64,000 nt of DNA from Ideonella sp. (GTDB lineage Bacteria; Pseudomonadota; Gammaproteobacteria; Burkholderiales; Burkholderiaceae_C), in contig NZ_JADJDO010000039.1 of NCBI RefSeq assembly GCF_016702655.1, forward strand, positions 62,001 to 126,000, given 5' to 3'. Shown here one piece after another: positions 44,217 through 53,454 of this stretch. Position numbers and translations under genes: made by a program. Under the pieces are notes generated by a model. That model saw nothing but the letters and a program-made list of their open reading frames with translations. It was not told the DNA's origin and ran no database searches. Numbering within the stretch: position 1 is the first letter of the stretch; each line of letters starts with the position of its first letter.

Positions 44217-45362
44217 ATGCTTGAATTCGACCTGCTCGCCACTGAGGGCGCCGCCCGGCGCGGCCGCCTGAGGCTCAATCACGGCGTCGTCGAGACACCG
44301 GTCTTCATGCCGGTGGGCACCTATGGCACCGTCAAGGGCGTGCTGCCCGATGCGCTCGAGGCGATGGGCGCGCAGATCATCCTCGGCAACACCTTCCACC
44401 TCTGGCTGCGGCCGGGCACCGACGTCATCGGTCGCTTCGGCGGCCTGCACCGCTTCGAGGGCTGGCGCCGGCCCATCCTGACCGACAGCGGGGGCTTCCA
44501 GGTCTGGTCGCTGGCCAATGCCGACGGCACGGGGCGCAAGATCAGCGAGGAGGGCGTTCGCTTCGCCTCGCCGGTCAACGGCGACAAGCTCTTCCTCACG
44601 CCCGAGATCAGCATGCAGGTCCAGACCGTGCTGAACTCCGACATCGTGATGCAGTTCGACGAATGCACGCCCTACGAGACCCAGGGCCGGCTCACGACCG
44701 AGGCCGAAGCGCGCGCGTCGATGGAGCTCAGCCTGCGCTGGGCGCGGCGCAGCCGCGACGAGTTCGCGCGCCTCGCGAACCCGAATGCGCTGTTCGGCAT
44801 CGTGCAGGGCGGCATGTTCGAGGCGCTGCGCGAGGAATCCGCGGCAGCGCTCGCCGAACTCGACCTGCCCGGCTACGCGATCGGCGGCGTCAGCGTCGGC
44901 GAGCCCAAGGACGACATGCTGCGCATCATGGCGCATACCCCGCAGCGCCTGCCGGCCGCAAAGCCGCGCTACCTGATGGGCGTCGGGACGCCCGAAGACA
45001 TCGTCGAGGGCGTGGCCTGCGGCGTCGACCTGTTCGACTGCGTGATGCCGACTCGCAACGCGCGCAACGGCCACCTGTTCACGCGCTTCGGCGACCTGAA
45101 GATCCGAAACGCGCGCCACAAGGCCGACGAACGAGCGCTCGATCCGACCTGTGCCTGCACCGCCTGCCGGTCCTTCAGCCGCGCCTACTTGCACCACCTC
45201 GAGCGCTGTGGCGAGATGCTCGCGCCGATGCTCGCCAGCATCCACAACCTGCACTACTACCTGAACCTGATGCGCGAGATCCGAGCCGCGCTCGACGCGC
45301 AGCGCTTCGAGGAATTCCGGCGCCGGTTCAGGGCCGACCGCGAGCGCGGGATCGGCGATTGA
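44217..45362 (+). CDS. tgt: tRNA-guanine transglycosylase
   Basis: Swaps guanine 34 for preQ1 in tRNAs with GUN anticodons, the step before QueA. Length is 381 aa. The catalytic Asp regions are PILTDSGGFQVWSL and LFDCVMPTRNARNGHLFT; the binding loop IVQGGMFE and the GYAIGGVSVGEPK segment are present. The zinc site is TCACTACRSFSRAYLHH (three Cys and a His). The start MLEFDLLATEG at 44217 matches the family; an ATG at 44208 would add three residues. No clear ribosome site is seen for either. It converges with the protease gene (13 bp). Confidence 0.95.
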   Translation: MLEFDLLATEGAARRGRLRLNHGVVETPVFMPVGTYGTVKGVLPDALEAMGAQIILGNTFHLWLRPGTDVIGRFGGLHRFEGWRRPILTDSGGFQVWSLANADGTGRKISEEGVRFASPVNGDKLFLTPEISMQVQTVLNSDIVMQFDECTPYETQGRLTTEAEARASMELSLRWARRSRDEFARLANPNALFGIVQGGMFEALREESAAALAELDLPGYAIGGVSVGEPKDDMLRIMAHTPQRLPAAKPRYLMGVGTPEDIVEGVACGVDLFDCVMPTRNARNGHLFTRFGDLKIRNARHKADERALDPTCACTACRSFSRAYLHHLERCGEMLAPMLASIHNLHYYLNLMREIRAALDAQRFEEFRRRFRADRERGIGD

Positions 45363-45375
45363 TGCTCCGGCACAG

Positions 45376-46050
45376 CTACCAGAACGCCCAGTTTCCCGTC
45401 ATCACCACCCAGACACCGAGCGCGCCGTTGGTGACCGCGTGCGCGATGACCGGCACCCAGAGCTTGCCGGTGCGGCGATACAGCCACGCATAGGCGAGGC
45501 CGGCGACGATCGCGGCCAGCCACAGCGTGTGGGCGAGCATGAAGACGAAGGTCGAGAGCACGATCGCCTTGATGCCGACGTGCCGCGGGTCGACCGCCTC
45601 GAAGGTCGCGTTCTGGATCCAGCGCATCAGGAACGAGCGCCAGAACAGTTCCTCCATCACCGGCACGAGCAGCGCGGCGCCGATCCAGCGCACGGCAACG
45701 AGCGGCCAGTCGAGGCTGCCGTCGGCGGCGAGCGGCGCGAACGGCGCTGTTGGAGAGCCGATCTGCATCCAGGCGGCATCGAGGTGGATCCACAGCCCGA
45801 AGACGGCGACACCCATGGCGACGGCCAGCAGCGTTTCCGCCGCGGTCGGCCAGTTCGCGCGCGCCAGTTCGCCGTACTCGCGCCAGTACGCCGCGAGCAG
45901 CGCGCCGGTTGCTGCGACCGAGAGGCCGTAGACCCAGCGCGGGTCGAAGCCGGCGTCTTCGGGCAGCGAGCCGCGCAGCGCCAGCAGGAGCATGAATAGC
46001 CCGAACGGTGCGCAGCGCGCCCAGGCGGAACGGCGGATCGTGGCCATCAT
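45376..46050 (-). CDS. CPBP (CAAX-type) intramembrane protease, PEP-CTERM-system type
   Basis: Membrane protease of 224 aa with about seven helices. The active-site blocks of the CPBP/Rce1 family are visible: VPVMEELFWRSFLMRW (Glu-Glu and Arg), FMLAHTLWLAAIVAG (His) and HAVTNGALGVW (His/Asn). The length, the FEAVDPRHVG segment and the presence of PEP-CTERM genes suit the exosortase-associated CAAX-protease-related subgroup, but that subgroup call needs a profile search. It lies downstream of rlmJ (112 bp) and is convergent with tgt. It could process or help export sorted proteins; this is inference. Confidence 0.8.
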   Translation of the reverse strand: MMATIRRSAWARCAPFGLFMLLLALRGSLPEDAGFDPRWVYGLSVAATGALLAAYWREYGELARANWPTAAETLLAVAMGVAVFGLWIHLDAAWMQIGSPTAPFAPLAADGSLDWPLVAVRWIGAALLVPVMEELFWRSFLMRWIQNATFEAVDPRHVGIKAIVLSTFVFMLAHTLWLAAIVAGLAYAWLYRRTGKLWVPVIAHAVTNGALGVWVVMTGNWAFW

Positions 46051-46162
46051 CGTCGGCGTGCAGCCGGTCGGGTCGGGCGCCCAGTGTCGCCGCGCGCGCA
46101 CGGCGTTCCAACCCCGCGGATCGGGGCCGGCCGATGGGGAAGGCCCGCAGACGTGGCAGCGG

Positions 46163-47026
46163 TCACGCCGCGCGCTGCTCGAGCAGGTAGTGTGCCGCGT
46201 CGTACTGGCCGAGCCGGTCGACGAGCGGCTGCATCAGGGCGCCGAGCTCGGCGTGCAGCACGTGCGGCGGATTGGCGATGAAGACGCCGCTGCCGATGAG
46301 GCCGAAGCCGCGCGCGTCGGGCTGCTGCACCGTCAGGCGCGCGTGCAGCCAGCCCTTGCGCGCCAGCGCGTCGGCGGCCGACTGCAGGCGGTGCGGCAGT
46401 TGCACCGAATCGACCGTCGTCAGCTGCGGGTACCAGATCATCACGACGCAGTCGGCCATGCGCGTCAGCGCCTCGCGCAGTGCGCCGACGACCTTGGCGT
46501 AGTCGCTCTTGATCTCGTAGCTCGGATCGACGAGCAGCACCGCGCGGCGCGAACCCGGTGGCGGCAGCTCGCTCCTGATCGCCGCAAAGCCGTCGCCCAT
46601 CGTCGCCTGCGTGTTCGGTCGCGCGCCGAGGAATGCGTCGAGGATGCGGTGGTCGGTCGGGTGCAGCTCGAACAGGCGCAGCCTGTCCTGCGGCCGCAGC
46701 AGCAGGTTCGCGAAGCCGGGCGAGCCGGGGTACTGCTCCAGGTTGCCGCCGCCATTGAACGCACGCACCAGGCTCACGTAATCGGCCAGCGCCGGTGGCA
46801 GCGCGGCCGCGTCGGCCTCCCAGAGCCGCGCGATGCCGTTGGCGTACTCGGCACGCTTGTTGGCATAGCGGCTCTCGAGCGAGTAGCCGCCCGCGCCGGC
46901 ATGGGTGTCGATGAGCGTGAACGGCTTGTCCTTCTGCGCCATGTAGCGCAGCACCTGGATCAGCACCACGTGCTTGAGCACGTCGGCGTGGTTGCCGGCG
47001 TGAAACGCGTGGCGGTAGGCGAGCAT
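46163..47026 (-). CDS. rlmJ: 23S rRNA (adenine(2030)-N6)-methyltransferase RlmJ
   Basis: SAM-dependent methyltransferase that modifies A2030 of 23S rRNA; 287 aa, the usual length. Visible are MLAYRHAFHAGNHADVLKH at the start (RlmJ signature), the SAM motif LIDTHAGAGGYSLES, and the catalytic motif LLVDPSYEIKSDY. The last is DPSYE where E. coli has DPPYE. Later VMIWYPQL and GSGVFIANPP are also typical. It diverges from the OYE reductase gene with 91 bp between. Confidence 0.93.
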   Translation of the reverse strand: MLAYRHAFHAGNHADVLKHVVLIQVLRYMAQKDKPFTLIDTHAGAGGYSLESRYANKRAEYANGIARLWEADAAALPPALADYVSLVRAFNGGGNLEQYPGSPGFANLLLRPQDRLRLFELHPTDHRILDAFLGARPNTQATMGDGFAAIRSELPPPGSRRAVLLVDPSYEIKSDYAKVVGALREALTRMADCVVMIWYPQLTTVDSVQLPHRLQSAADALARKGWLHARLTVQQPDARGFGLIGSGVFIANPPHVLHAELGALMQPLVDRLGQYDAAHYLLEQRAA

Positions 47027-47117
47027 GGTGCCGACAGTCGTTGAGGAGGCCCGACTGTACGGCCTGGGCGGGCGCTACCCGCTATGCTCGCGGCTCCCCG
47101 ACCATCGATCTCCGGCC

Positions 47118-48218
47118 ATGCCGACCCTGTTCGACCCCTTCGTCCTCGGCGCGATGACGCTTGCCAACCGCATCGTGATGGCGCCGTTGACGCGCGACCG
47201 CGCCGGCCCGGGCCAGGTGCCGACGCCGATGATGGCCGAGTACTACCGTCAGCGCGCGAGCGCCGGGCTGATCGTCACCGAGGCAAGCCAGATCTGCGCC
47301 GAAGGCCAGGGCTACCTCGATACGCCGGGCGTCTACAACGCGGCGCAGGTGGCGGGCTGGCGGCGCGTGACCGACGCGGTGCACGCTGCGGGCGGGAAGA
47401 TCGTGATCCAGCTCTGGCATGTCGGCCGGATCTCGCATGTCTCGCTGCAACCGGGCGGCATTGCGCCGGTGTCGTCGACGGCACGCGTGGCGACGGCCAA
47501 GACCTTCACGAAAGACGGCTTCGTCGATGTCTCGCCGCCGCGCGCGCTGCGCGGCGACGAACTGCCCGGCATCGTGGCCGCGTATCGCCATGCCGCACGC
47601 TGCGCGATCGACGCCGGCTTCGATGGTGTCGAAGTGCATGGTGCCAATGGCTATCTGCTCGACCAGTTCCTGCGCGACAGCATCAACGACCGCAGCGATG
47701 CCTACGGTGGCAGCATCGCCAACCGCGCGCGCCTGATGCTCGAGGTGATGCACGCGGTTGCGGGCGAGATCGGGCCTCGGCGGACCGGGCTGCGCCTGTC
47801 GCCGGTGACGCCGAGCAACGGCGCCGGGCCCGACAGCGACCCGCAGGCCCTGCACCAACATGTCGTCGAGCGCCTGCCCCTGCTCGCGTACCTGCACGTC
47901 GTCGAAGGCCAGACCGGCGGCGCGCGCGACATCGCGCCCTTCGACTACGCGGCGCTGAAGCACCGCTTCAAGGCGCGCAACCCCGAAGGTGCGTGGATGG
48001 TCAACAACGGCTACGACCGGGCGATGGCGATGGCTTCAGTCGCCGAAGGCCGGGCCGACCTCGTCGCCTTCGGCCGGCCGTTCATCTCCAACCCCGATCT
48101 CGTGCGCAGGTTGCGCGAAGACCTGCCGCTGGCACCCTTGAAGCGCGAAACGCTGTACGGCGGCGGTGCCGAGGGCTACACCGACTACCCTGCCTTCGCG
48201 CAAGCGCAGAGCGCCTGA
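47118..48218 (+). CDS. Old yellow enzyme family alkene reductase (NemA-like)
   Basis: FMN-dependent NADPH oxidoreductase, 366 aa, of the N-ethylmaleimide reductase/xenobiotic reductase group, reducing activated C=C or nitro compounds. The TIM-barrel landmarks are NRIVMAPLTRDRA, IQLWHVGRISH, the substrate His-Asn pair in GVEVHGANGYLLDQFL, DAYGGSIANRARL and the phosphate-binding LVAFGRPFISNPDLV. The start at 47118 (MPTLFDPF) is the ATG nearest to the conserved start. Its 3' end overlaps the extended reading frame of nadE on the other strand. Natural substrate unknown. Confidence 0.92.
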   Translation: MPTLFDPFVLGAMTLANRIVMAPLTRDRAGPGQVPTPMMAEYYRQRASAGLIVTEASQICAEGQGYLDTPGVYNAAQVAGWRRVTDAVHAAGGKIVIQLWHVGRISHVSLQPGGIAPVSSTARVATAKTFTKDGFVDVSPPRALRGDELPGIVAAYRHAARCAIDAGFDGVEVHGANGYLLDQFLRDSINDRSDAYGGSIANRARLMLEVMHAVAGEIGPRRTGLRLSPVTPSNGAGPDSDPQALHQHVVERLPLLAYLHVVEGQTGGARDIAPFDYAALKHRFKARNPEGAWMVNNGYDRAMAMASVAEGRADLVAFGRPFISNPDLVRRLREDLPLAPLKRETLYGGGAEGYTDYPAFAQAQSA

Positions 48219-50366
48219 TACTGTTTCGCGTCCTTGTTTTCGAAGGCGGCCGGTTTCGCGCAGGGCGCGTCGATGCTGGGGGGGCGGGCTGGCGCGCTGG
48301 TGCGGGCCGTCCGGAATCCGGTCCAGGTCGGCCAGCCAGACCGCGGCCTCGCCGTCGCTGGGTGCGCGCCAGTCGCCGCGCGGCGAGAGCGATCCTCCCG
48401 AACCGACCTTGGGTGCATTGGGCACGCAGGACCGCTTGAACTGGCTCGTCTTGAAGAAGCGCCAGACGAAGGTGCGCAGGTGGCGCTTGATGTCGGCCAG
48501 CGCGTAGGCCTGGCGCTGCACGTGCGGGCCTTCGGGCCAGGCACCGGCCGCCGCGTCGCTCCACGCGGCGTGGGCGAGGAAGGCGACCTTGGACGGCGCA
48601 AAGCCGAAGCGCAAGGTGTAGTAGAGGCTGAAATCGTGCAGGTCGTAGGGTCCGATCGCGTTCTCGGTGCTCTGCCCGGGCTGGCCCGCGGCGTCTCCCG
48701 GAACGAGCTCGGGGCTGATCTCGGTGGCGAGGATGTCGAGCAGCACGCCGCGGTCTTGCACTTCGGTCGCTTGCGCCTCGGCGACCCAGCGCACCAGGTG
48801 CTTGATCAATGTCTTGGGAACGCTCGCGTTGACGTTGTAGTGCGACATGTGGTCGCCGACGCCGTAGGTGCACCAGCCGAGCGCCAGTTCGGAGAGGTCG
48901 TCGGTGCCGACAACGAGCGCGTCGCTGAAATTGGCGAGCCGAAACAGGTGGCTCGTGCGCTCGCCGGCCTGCACGTTCTCGAACGTGATGTCGTGCTGCG
49001 GCATGCCGTCGGCATGCGGATGGCCGATGTCGGCGAGCATGCGGTCGCAACTCGGCCGGATGTCGATCTGGCGCGCGTTGCAGCCGACCGAGCGCATCAG
49101 GCGCAGCGCCTGGTCGAGCGTGCGCGCGCTGGTCGCGTAGCCGGGCATCGTGACGCCGAGGATGTGGTCGCGTGGGAGGCCCAGTCGATCCATCGCGCGC
49201 GCGCAGACGAGCAGCGCGTGCGTCGAGTCGAGCCCGCCCGAGACGCCGATCACGAGCTTGCGCACGCCGCTCGCCGAAAGCCGCTGCGTCAGCGCCTGGA
49301 CCTGGATGTCGTAGACCTCGTGGCAGCGCGCATCGCGCTGCGCGGCATCGGCGGGCACATAGGGGAAGCGCTCGACGGCGCGCTGCAACGGCCGCGGCAG
49401 GGGCGTGCCGAGATCGAAGCGGATCGTGCGCAGGCGCTGCAGTTCGTCGCGGTGGCGCGCCCCGGACGCACCGAAGCTCGTCTGGCGCATGCGTTCGCGC
49501 GCCATGCGTTCGAGATCGACGTCGGCGCTGATCAAGTGCGAGCGGTCGCTGAAGCGCTCCGACTCGGCGAGCAGCGTGCCGTTCTCGAAGATCAGCGCCT
49601 GGCCGTCCCAGGCGAGGTCGGTCGTCGATTCGCCGGCACCGGCCGACGAGTAGAGATACGCCGCGATGCAGCGCGCCGACTGCGACGCGACGAGCGCGTG
49701 CCGGTAGGCGGCCTTGCCGAGCGTGATGTTCGACGCCGACAGGTTGACGAGCAGCGTCGCGCCAGCGAGCGCGGCGAACGACGACGGCGGAATCGGGACC
49801 CAGAGGTCCTCGCAGATCTCGACGTGGAACTTCAGCAGCGCGCGGTCCGCGGCCTCGAACAGCAGCCCGGCGCCGAACGGTACGCGCTGGCCGCAGATCT
49901 CGATCTCGCCGGCGACGGCATGCCCGGCCGGGTTGAACTGGCGTGCCTCGTAGAACTCGCCGTAGTTGGGCAGGTAGCTCTTGGGCACGACGCCGAGCAC
50001 GCGCCCGCGGTGCACGACGGCGGCGCAGTTGTAGAGCAGGTGGTTCGCGCGCAGCGGCAACCCGACGATGGCGATCGCGGCGCAGTTGCGCGACGCCTCG
50101 ACGACGCGCGCCAGCGCCGCCTCGCAGCCATCGAGCAAGGCGCGCTGGTGGAACAGGTCGTCGCAGGTGTAGGCCGCGAGGCCGAGCTCGGGAAAGGCGA
50201 CCAGGCTCGCGCCGCTTGCGGCCGCCTGCTCGAGGAGCGCGATCGTCTCACCGGCGTTGAAGCCCGGGTCTGCGACGCGACAGCGCGGTACCGCGACCGC
50301 CACGCGCACGAAGCCGTGCCGGTGCAGGTCGAAGAAGTCGGCGGAGTCGGTCGGGGGCTGCGCCAT
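48036..50366 (-). CDS. nadE: Glutamine-dependent NAD+ synthetase, with long C-terminal extension
   Basis: Makes NAD+ from deamido-NAD, ATP and glutamine. The N-terminal nitrilase-like glutaminase domain has the Glu-Lys-Cys triad in FPELGLAAY, VPKSYLPNYGEFYE and VEICEDLWVPIPPSS. The C-terminal ligase has the ATP loop VSGGLDSTHALLV and GTDDLSELALGWCTYG. The ATG at 50366 starts just before SADFFDLHRHGF; the frame is open upstream only through a translated G-run. Homology ends near the codon at 48309 (WLADLDRIPD), but no stop follows until 48036. About 90 extra residues are therefore read antisense to the OYE gene. The stop may have been lost or a frameshift may be present. Confidence 0.9.
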   Translation of the reverse strand: MAQPPTDSADFFDLHRHGFVRVAVAVPRCRVADPGFNAGETIALLEQAAASGASLVAFPELGLAAYTCDDLFHQRALLDGCEAALARVVEASRNCAAIAIVGLPLRANHLLYNCAAVVHRGRVLGVVPKSYLPNYGEFYEARQFNPAGHAVAGEIEICGQRVPFGAGLLFEAADRALLKFHVEICEDLWVPIPPSSFAALAGATLLVNLSASNITLGKAAYRHALVASQSARCIAAYLYSSAGAGESTTDLAWDGQALIFENGTLLAESERFSDRSHLISADVDLERMARERMRQTSFGASGARHRDELQRLRTIRFDLGTPLPRPLQRAVERFPYVPADAAQRDARCHEVYDIQVQALTQRLSASGVRKLVIGVSGGLDSTHALLVCARAMDRLGLPRDHILGVTMPGYATSARTLDQALRLMRSVGCNARQIDIRPSCDRMLADIGHPHADGMPQHDITFENVQAGERTSHLFRLANFSDALVVGTDDLSELALGWCTYGVGDHMSHYNVNASVPKTLIKHLVRWVAEAQATEVQDRGVLLDILATEISPELVPGDAAGQPGQSTENAIGPYDLHDFSLYYTLRFGFAPSKVAFLAHAAWSDAAAGAWPEGPHVQRQAYALADIKRHLRTFVWRFFKTSQFKRSCVPNAPKVGSGGSLSPRGDWRAPSDGEAAVWLADLDRIPDGPHQRASPPPQHRRALRETGRLRKQGRETVSGALRLREGRVVGVALGTAAVQRFALQGCQRQVFAQPAHEIGVGDERPAEGDEVGPAFGD

Positions 50367-50394
50367 GCCGGGATTGTGGCGCACGCCGGCACCG

Positions 50395-50600
<206 letters not shown>

Positions 50601-50621
50601 CCGCAAGCCCGGGGGTCGTCA

Positions 50622-51212
50622 TCAGTCGCGATCGCCCTCGAACGAGATGTTGAGCGCGACCTCGTCGCCCACCGCCGGGATGGCCGTCTTCATGCCGAAA
50701 TCGCTGCGCTTGAACTTGCCGACGGCGTTGCCGCCGCAACGGTCCTTCTTGGTGAAGGGGTTGGTGCCGCACTTGAAGCGCTCGAAGGTCAGCGTGACCG
50801 GCTTGGTCACGCCCAGCAGCGTGAGGTTGCCCTCCACCGACGCCGGCAGATCGCCGCCGAAGGCGACCTTGGTCGACTTGAAGCTCATGCGCGGAAACTC
50901 GACCGCGTTGAAGAAGTCGGCCGCGCGCAGGTGCTCGTCGCGCGACTGCGGGCGGCTGCCCTTGACGTTGTCGCCGGTGCTGACCGAGGCCGTCTCGGTG
51001 ACGAACTCGACCGAGCCGGTCTTGGCCGCACGGTCGAAGCTGAACTTGCCCGAATTCTTCTCGAACTGCCCATGCAGCATCGACAGGCCCCAGTGCTCGA
51101 CCGCGAAGTTGGGGTAGGTGTGGTAGGGGTCGAGCGTGTAGTTCTCGGGCGCGGCCTGGGCCATCAGCGGCAGCGCGGCGGCAACGGCGAGGGTGAGCAG
51201 CTTGTTCTTCAT
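50622..51212 (-). CDS. YceI family periplasmic lipid-binding protein
   Basis: Lipocalin-like beta-barrel protein of 196 aa. The signal peptide is MKNKLLTLAVAAALPLMAQA. The YceI pattern is seen as YTLDPYHTYPNFAVEHWGLS (His-rich start), GQFEKNSGKFSFD, SRDEHLRAADFFNAVEFPRMSF in segments, and the end VGDEVALNISFEG. YceI proteins bind isoprenoid chains in solved structures. The start at 51212 gives a full signal peptide. It follows the membrane-protein gene by 55 bp on the same strand. Its ligand is unknown. Confidence 0.9.
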   Translation of the reverse strand: MKNKLLTLAVAAALPLMAQAAPENYTLDPYHTYPNFAVEHWGLSMLHGQFEKNSGKFSFDRAAKTGSVEFVTETASVSTGDNVKGSRPQSRDEHLRAADFFNAVEFPRMSFKSTKVAFGGDLPASVEGNLTLLGVTKPVTLTFERFKCGTNPFTKKDRCGGNAVGKFKRSDFGMKTAIPAVGDEVALNISFEGDRD

Positions 51213-51267
51213 CGGGCAGGTTTCCTTGAGGTGGGTGGAGTGAAGGGAGATCGGACGTCGGCCGGTG

Positions 51268-52089
51268 TCAAGCGGCCACGGCCCGCGTCGCAAGCCAGGC
51301 CGCGAGCAGGGGCGCTGCCGCGGCAGCCAGCGCAACGGCCTGTGCGTAGACCAGCCGCACGCGCCCGCTGCGCCCGGCGCCCAGTGGCAGCGCCGCGGCG
51401 GCCGGAACGAGCAGCAGCAGTGGCAGCGCGTACCAGGGCAGTTCGGCGAGGATGAAGGTCGCTGCGGCGATCAACGCCGCCGCGAGCCCGGTCGTGAGCA
51501 TGCCCACGAAGCCCGGCGCGGTCGCGCGCGCGAGCGCGAACTGCAGCAGCATCAGCGCGCCGCCGCCGGCGGCGATGGCGATGCCGTTGGCGAAGTTGCC
51601 GATCGATGCCGACAGCAACGCCGCCAGGCCGACCGCCACGCCGAGCGCGACCGTCGCCGCGCCGCCGGCCGCGCCGTCGCTGCGCAGGCGCAGCGCGAGC
51701 GCGACCATCGCCGCGGTGAAGGCGGCGACGCCGCCGCCGAGGGCGAGCATCTCGGGCAGCTCGCGCTGCGACAGCACGCTCCAGAAGACCCAGACCGAGG
51801 CCGCGCCGGACAATGCGGCCAGCGCGGGCAGCGTCAGGCGCGGCAGTGTCGGGCGCGCATCGAGCGCGATGCCGATCAGCGGCGCGGCGAGCACGAGGAG
51901 CAGGATCTTGCGCGCGGCCGTCAATGGCGAGAAGGCAATGCCGGTGCTCAGCGCCACCGCCGTCGCCAGCGCAGCGGCAATCGCGAGCCAGGCCAGGCGC
52001 GTGCGGTGCAGCGCGCTGCCGATCAGCAGCGCGACCACGAGCGGCGCGAGGGCCGCCTGGACGGCGGGGTCTTCTAGCAGGGATTGCAT
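51268..52089 (-). CDS. Hypothetical multi-pass membrane protein
   Basis: Protein of 273 aa, very rich in Ala and Leu, with about eight to nine predicted membrane helices (for example LAWLAIAAALATAVAL, ILLLVLAAPLIGIAL, GLAALLSASIGNFANGIAI, LPWYALPLLLLVPAAAAL). No charged catalytic motif is evident and I do not recognise the family. It lies upstream of yceI and downstream of tyrB on the same strand. The even spread of hydrophobic segments and good start context support a real gene. Function unknown. Confidence 0.7.
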   Translation of the reverse strand: MQSLLEDPAVQAALAPLVVALLIGSALHRTRLAWLAIAAALATAVALSTGIAFSPLTAARKILLLVLAAPLIGIALDARPTLPRLTLPALAALSGAASVWVFWSVLSQRELPEMLALGGGVAAFTAAMVALALRLRSDGAAGGAATVALGVAVGLAALLSASIGNFANGIAIAAGGGALMLLQFALARATAPGFVGMLTTGLAAALIAAATFILAELPWYALPLLLLVPAAAALPLGAGRSGRVRLVYAQAVALAAAAAPLLAAWLATRAVAA

Positions 52090-52222
52090 CGGTGCGCCTT
52101 GGTGTGCGAAAGCGCGCGTCCGGGGCCGGACGCGCGAATTGCATTGGAAAGGCTGGAGGTCGATGCGGCGGTCAGGCTCCTTGCATGCGGGATTCAGTCT
52201 TCTTGAAGTGAAGCAGGCCGCC

Positions 52223-53419
52223 TCAGCCGCCCATCACCGCCGCCATCGCCACCGCAGTGGCCTCGACGTTGCCGGTGTTCAGCCCGGCCACGCAGATGCG
52301 CCCCGAGCGCACCAGGTAGACGCCGAATTCCTCGCGCAGCCGATCCACCTGCGCCGCGCTCAGGCCGGTGTAGCTGAACATGCCGCGCTGGGTCAGGAAG
52401 TAGTCGAAGTTGCGCCCCGGCAGCTTGGCCGAGATCACGCCGTGCAGGCTCTTGCGCATGGCCTGGATGCGCGAGCGCATCGCCGCGACCTCGCCCTCCC
52501 AGAGCGCGCGCAGTTCGGGATCGGAGAGCACGCGCGCGACGATCTGGCCGCCGAAGATCGGCGGGCTCGAATAGTTGCGCCGCACCGTGAACTTGAGCTG
52601 TCCCAGCACGAGTGCGGCCTGCGCCGCATCGGGGCAGACGACCGAGAGCGCGCCGCAGCGCTCGCCGTACACGCTCATGCTCTTGGAGAACGAGTTGGCG
52701 ATGAAGAACGACAGCCCGGCCTCGGCCATCGCGCGCGGCACCCAGGCGTCGGCCTCGATGCCGTCGCCATAGCCTTGGTAGGCGAGGTCGAGATAGGGCA
52801 CCAGCTGGCGCTCGCGCAGCAGCGGGATCACCACGCTCCACTGCTCGCGCGTCAGGTCGACCCCGGTCGGGTTGTGACAGCAGGCGTGCAGCAGCACCAC
52901 GCTTTGCGCGGGCAGCGTGCGCAGCGTATCCAGCATCGCGTCGAAGCGCACGCCGCCGGTCGCGGCGTCGTAGTAGGGGTAGGTGTGGACCGCCAGGCCC
53001 GCGCCCTCGAACATCGCGCGGTGGTTGTCCCAGGTCGGGTCGCTGACCCAGACTTCGCTCGCCGGGAAGAAGCGGTGGATGAACTCGGCGCCGATGCGCA
53101 GGCTGCCGCTCGAGCCGATCGACTGGATGGTCGCGATGCGCCCGCTCGCGACGGCCTCGTGCGCAGCGCCGAAGAGCAGTTGCTGCACCGCGCTGCGGCA
53201 ATTGGCCGCCCCTTCGATGGGCTGGTAGGGCTTGGGGCCGCCGGTGGCGACGATCGCCTGCTCGGCGCGGCGCACGGATTCGAGCACCGGGATGCGCCCG
53301 GCGTCGTCGAAGTAGATGCCGATCGAGAGGTTGATCTTGTGTGGCCGCGGGTCCTTCTGGAAGGCCTCGTTGAGGCTCAGGATCGGATCGCCGGCATAGG
53401 GTTCGATGTGCTGGAACAT
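52223..53419 (-). CDS. tyrB: Aromatic amino acid aminotransferase
   Basis: PLP enzyme of the class I AspC/TyrB group, moving amino groups between glutamate and aromatic or dicarboxylic amino acids; 398 aa. The PLP lysine is in IANSFSKSMSVYGERCGAL. Other landmarks are GSSGSLRIGAEF, SDPTWDNHRAMFEGAG, HACCHNPTGVDLT and DLAYQGYGDG. The C-terminal segment ends GRICVAGLNTGNVE. The frame is open far upstream, but homology and the ATG at 53419 define the start. TyrB and AspC are hard to separate by motif, so specificity is likely, not certain. It is 35 bp after the glutathione peroxidase gene. Confidence 0.9.
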   Translation of the reverse strand: MFQHIEPYAGDPILSLNEAFQKDPRPHKINLSIGIYFDDAGRIPVLESVRRAEQAIVATGGPKPYQPIEGAANCRSAVQQLLFGAAHEAVASGRIATIQSIGSSGSLRIGAEFIHRFFPASEVWVSDPTWDNHRAMFEGAGLAVHTYPYYDAATGGVRFDAMLDTLRTLPAQSVVLLHACCHNPTGVDLTREQWSVVIPLLRERQLVPYLDLAYQGYGDGIEADAWVPRAMAEAGLSFFIANSFSKSMSVYGERCGALSVVCPDAAQAALVLGQLKFTVRRNYSSPPIFGGQIVARVLSDPELRALWEGEVAAMRSRIQAMRKSLHGVISAKLPGRNFDYFLTQRGMFSYTGLSAAQVDRLREEFGVYLVRSGRICVAGLNTGNVEATAVAMAAVMGG

Positions 53420-53454
53420 GGTCGTGCTTCGATGCGGGAGGAAGGTGTTGCCGA

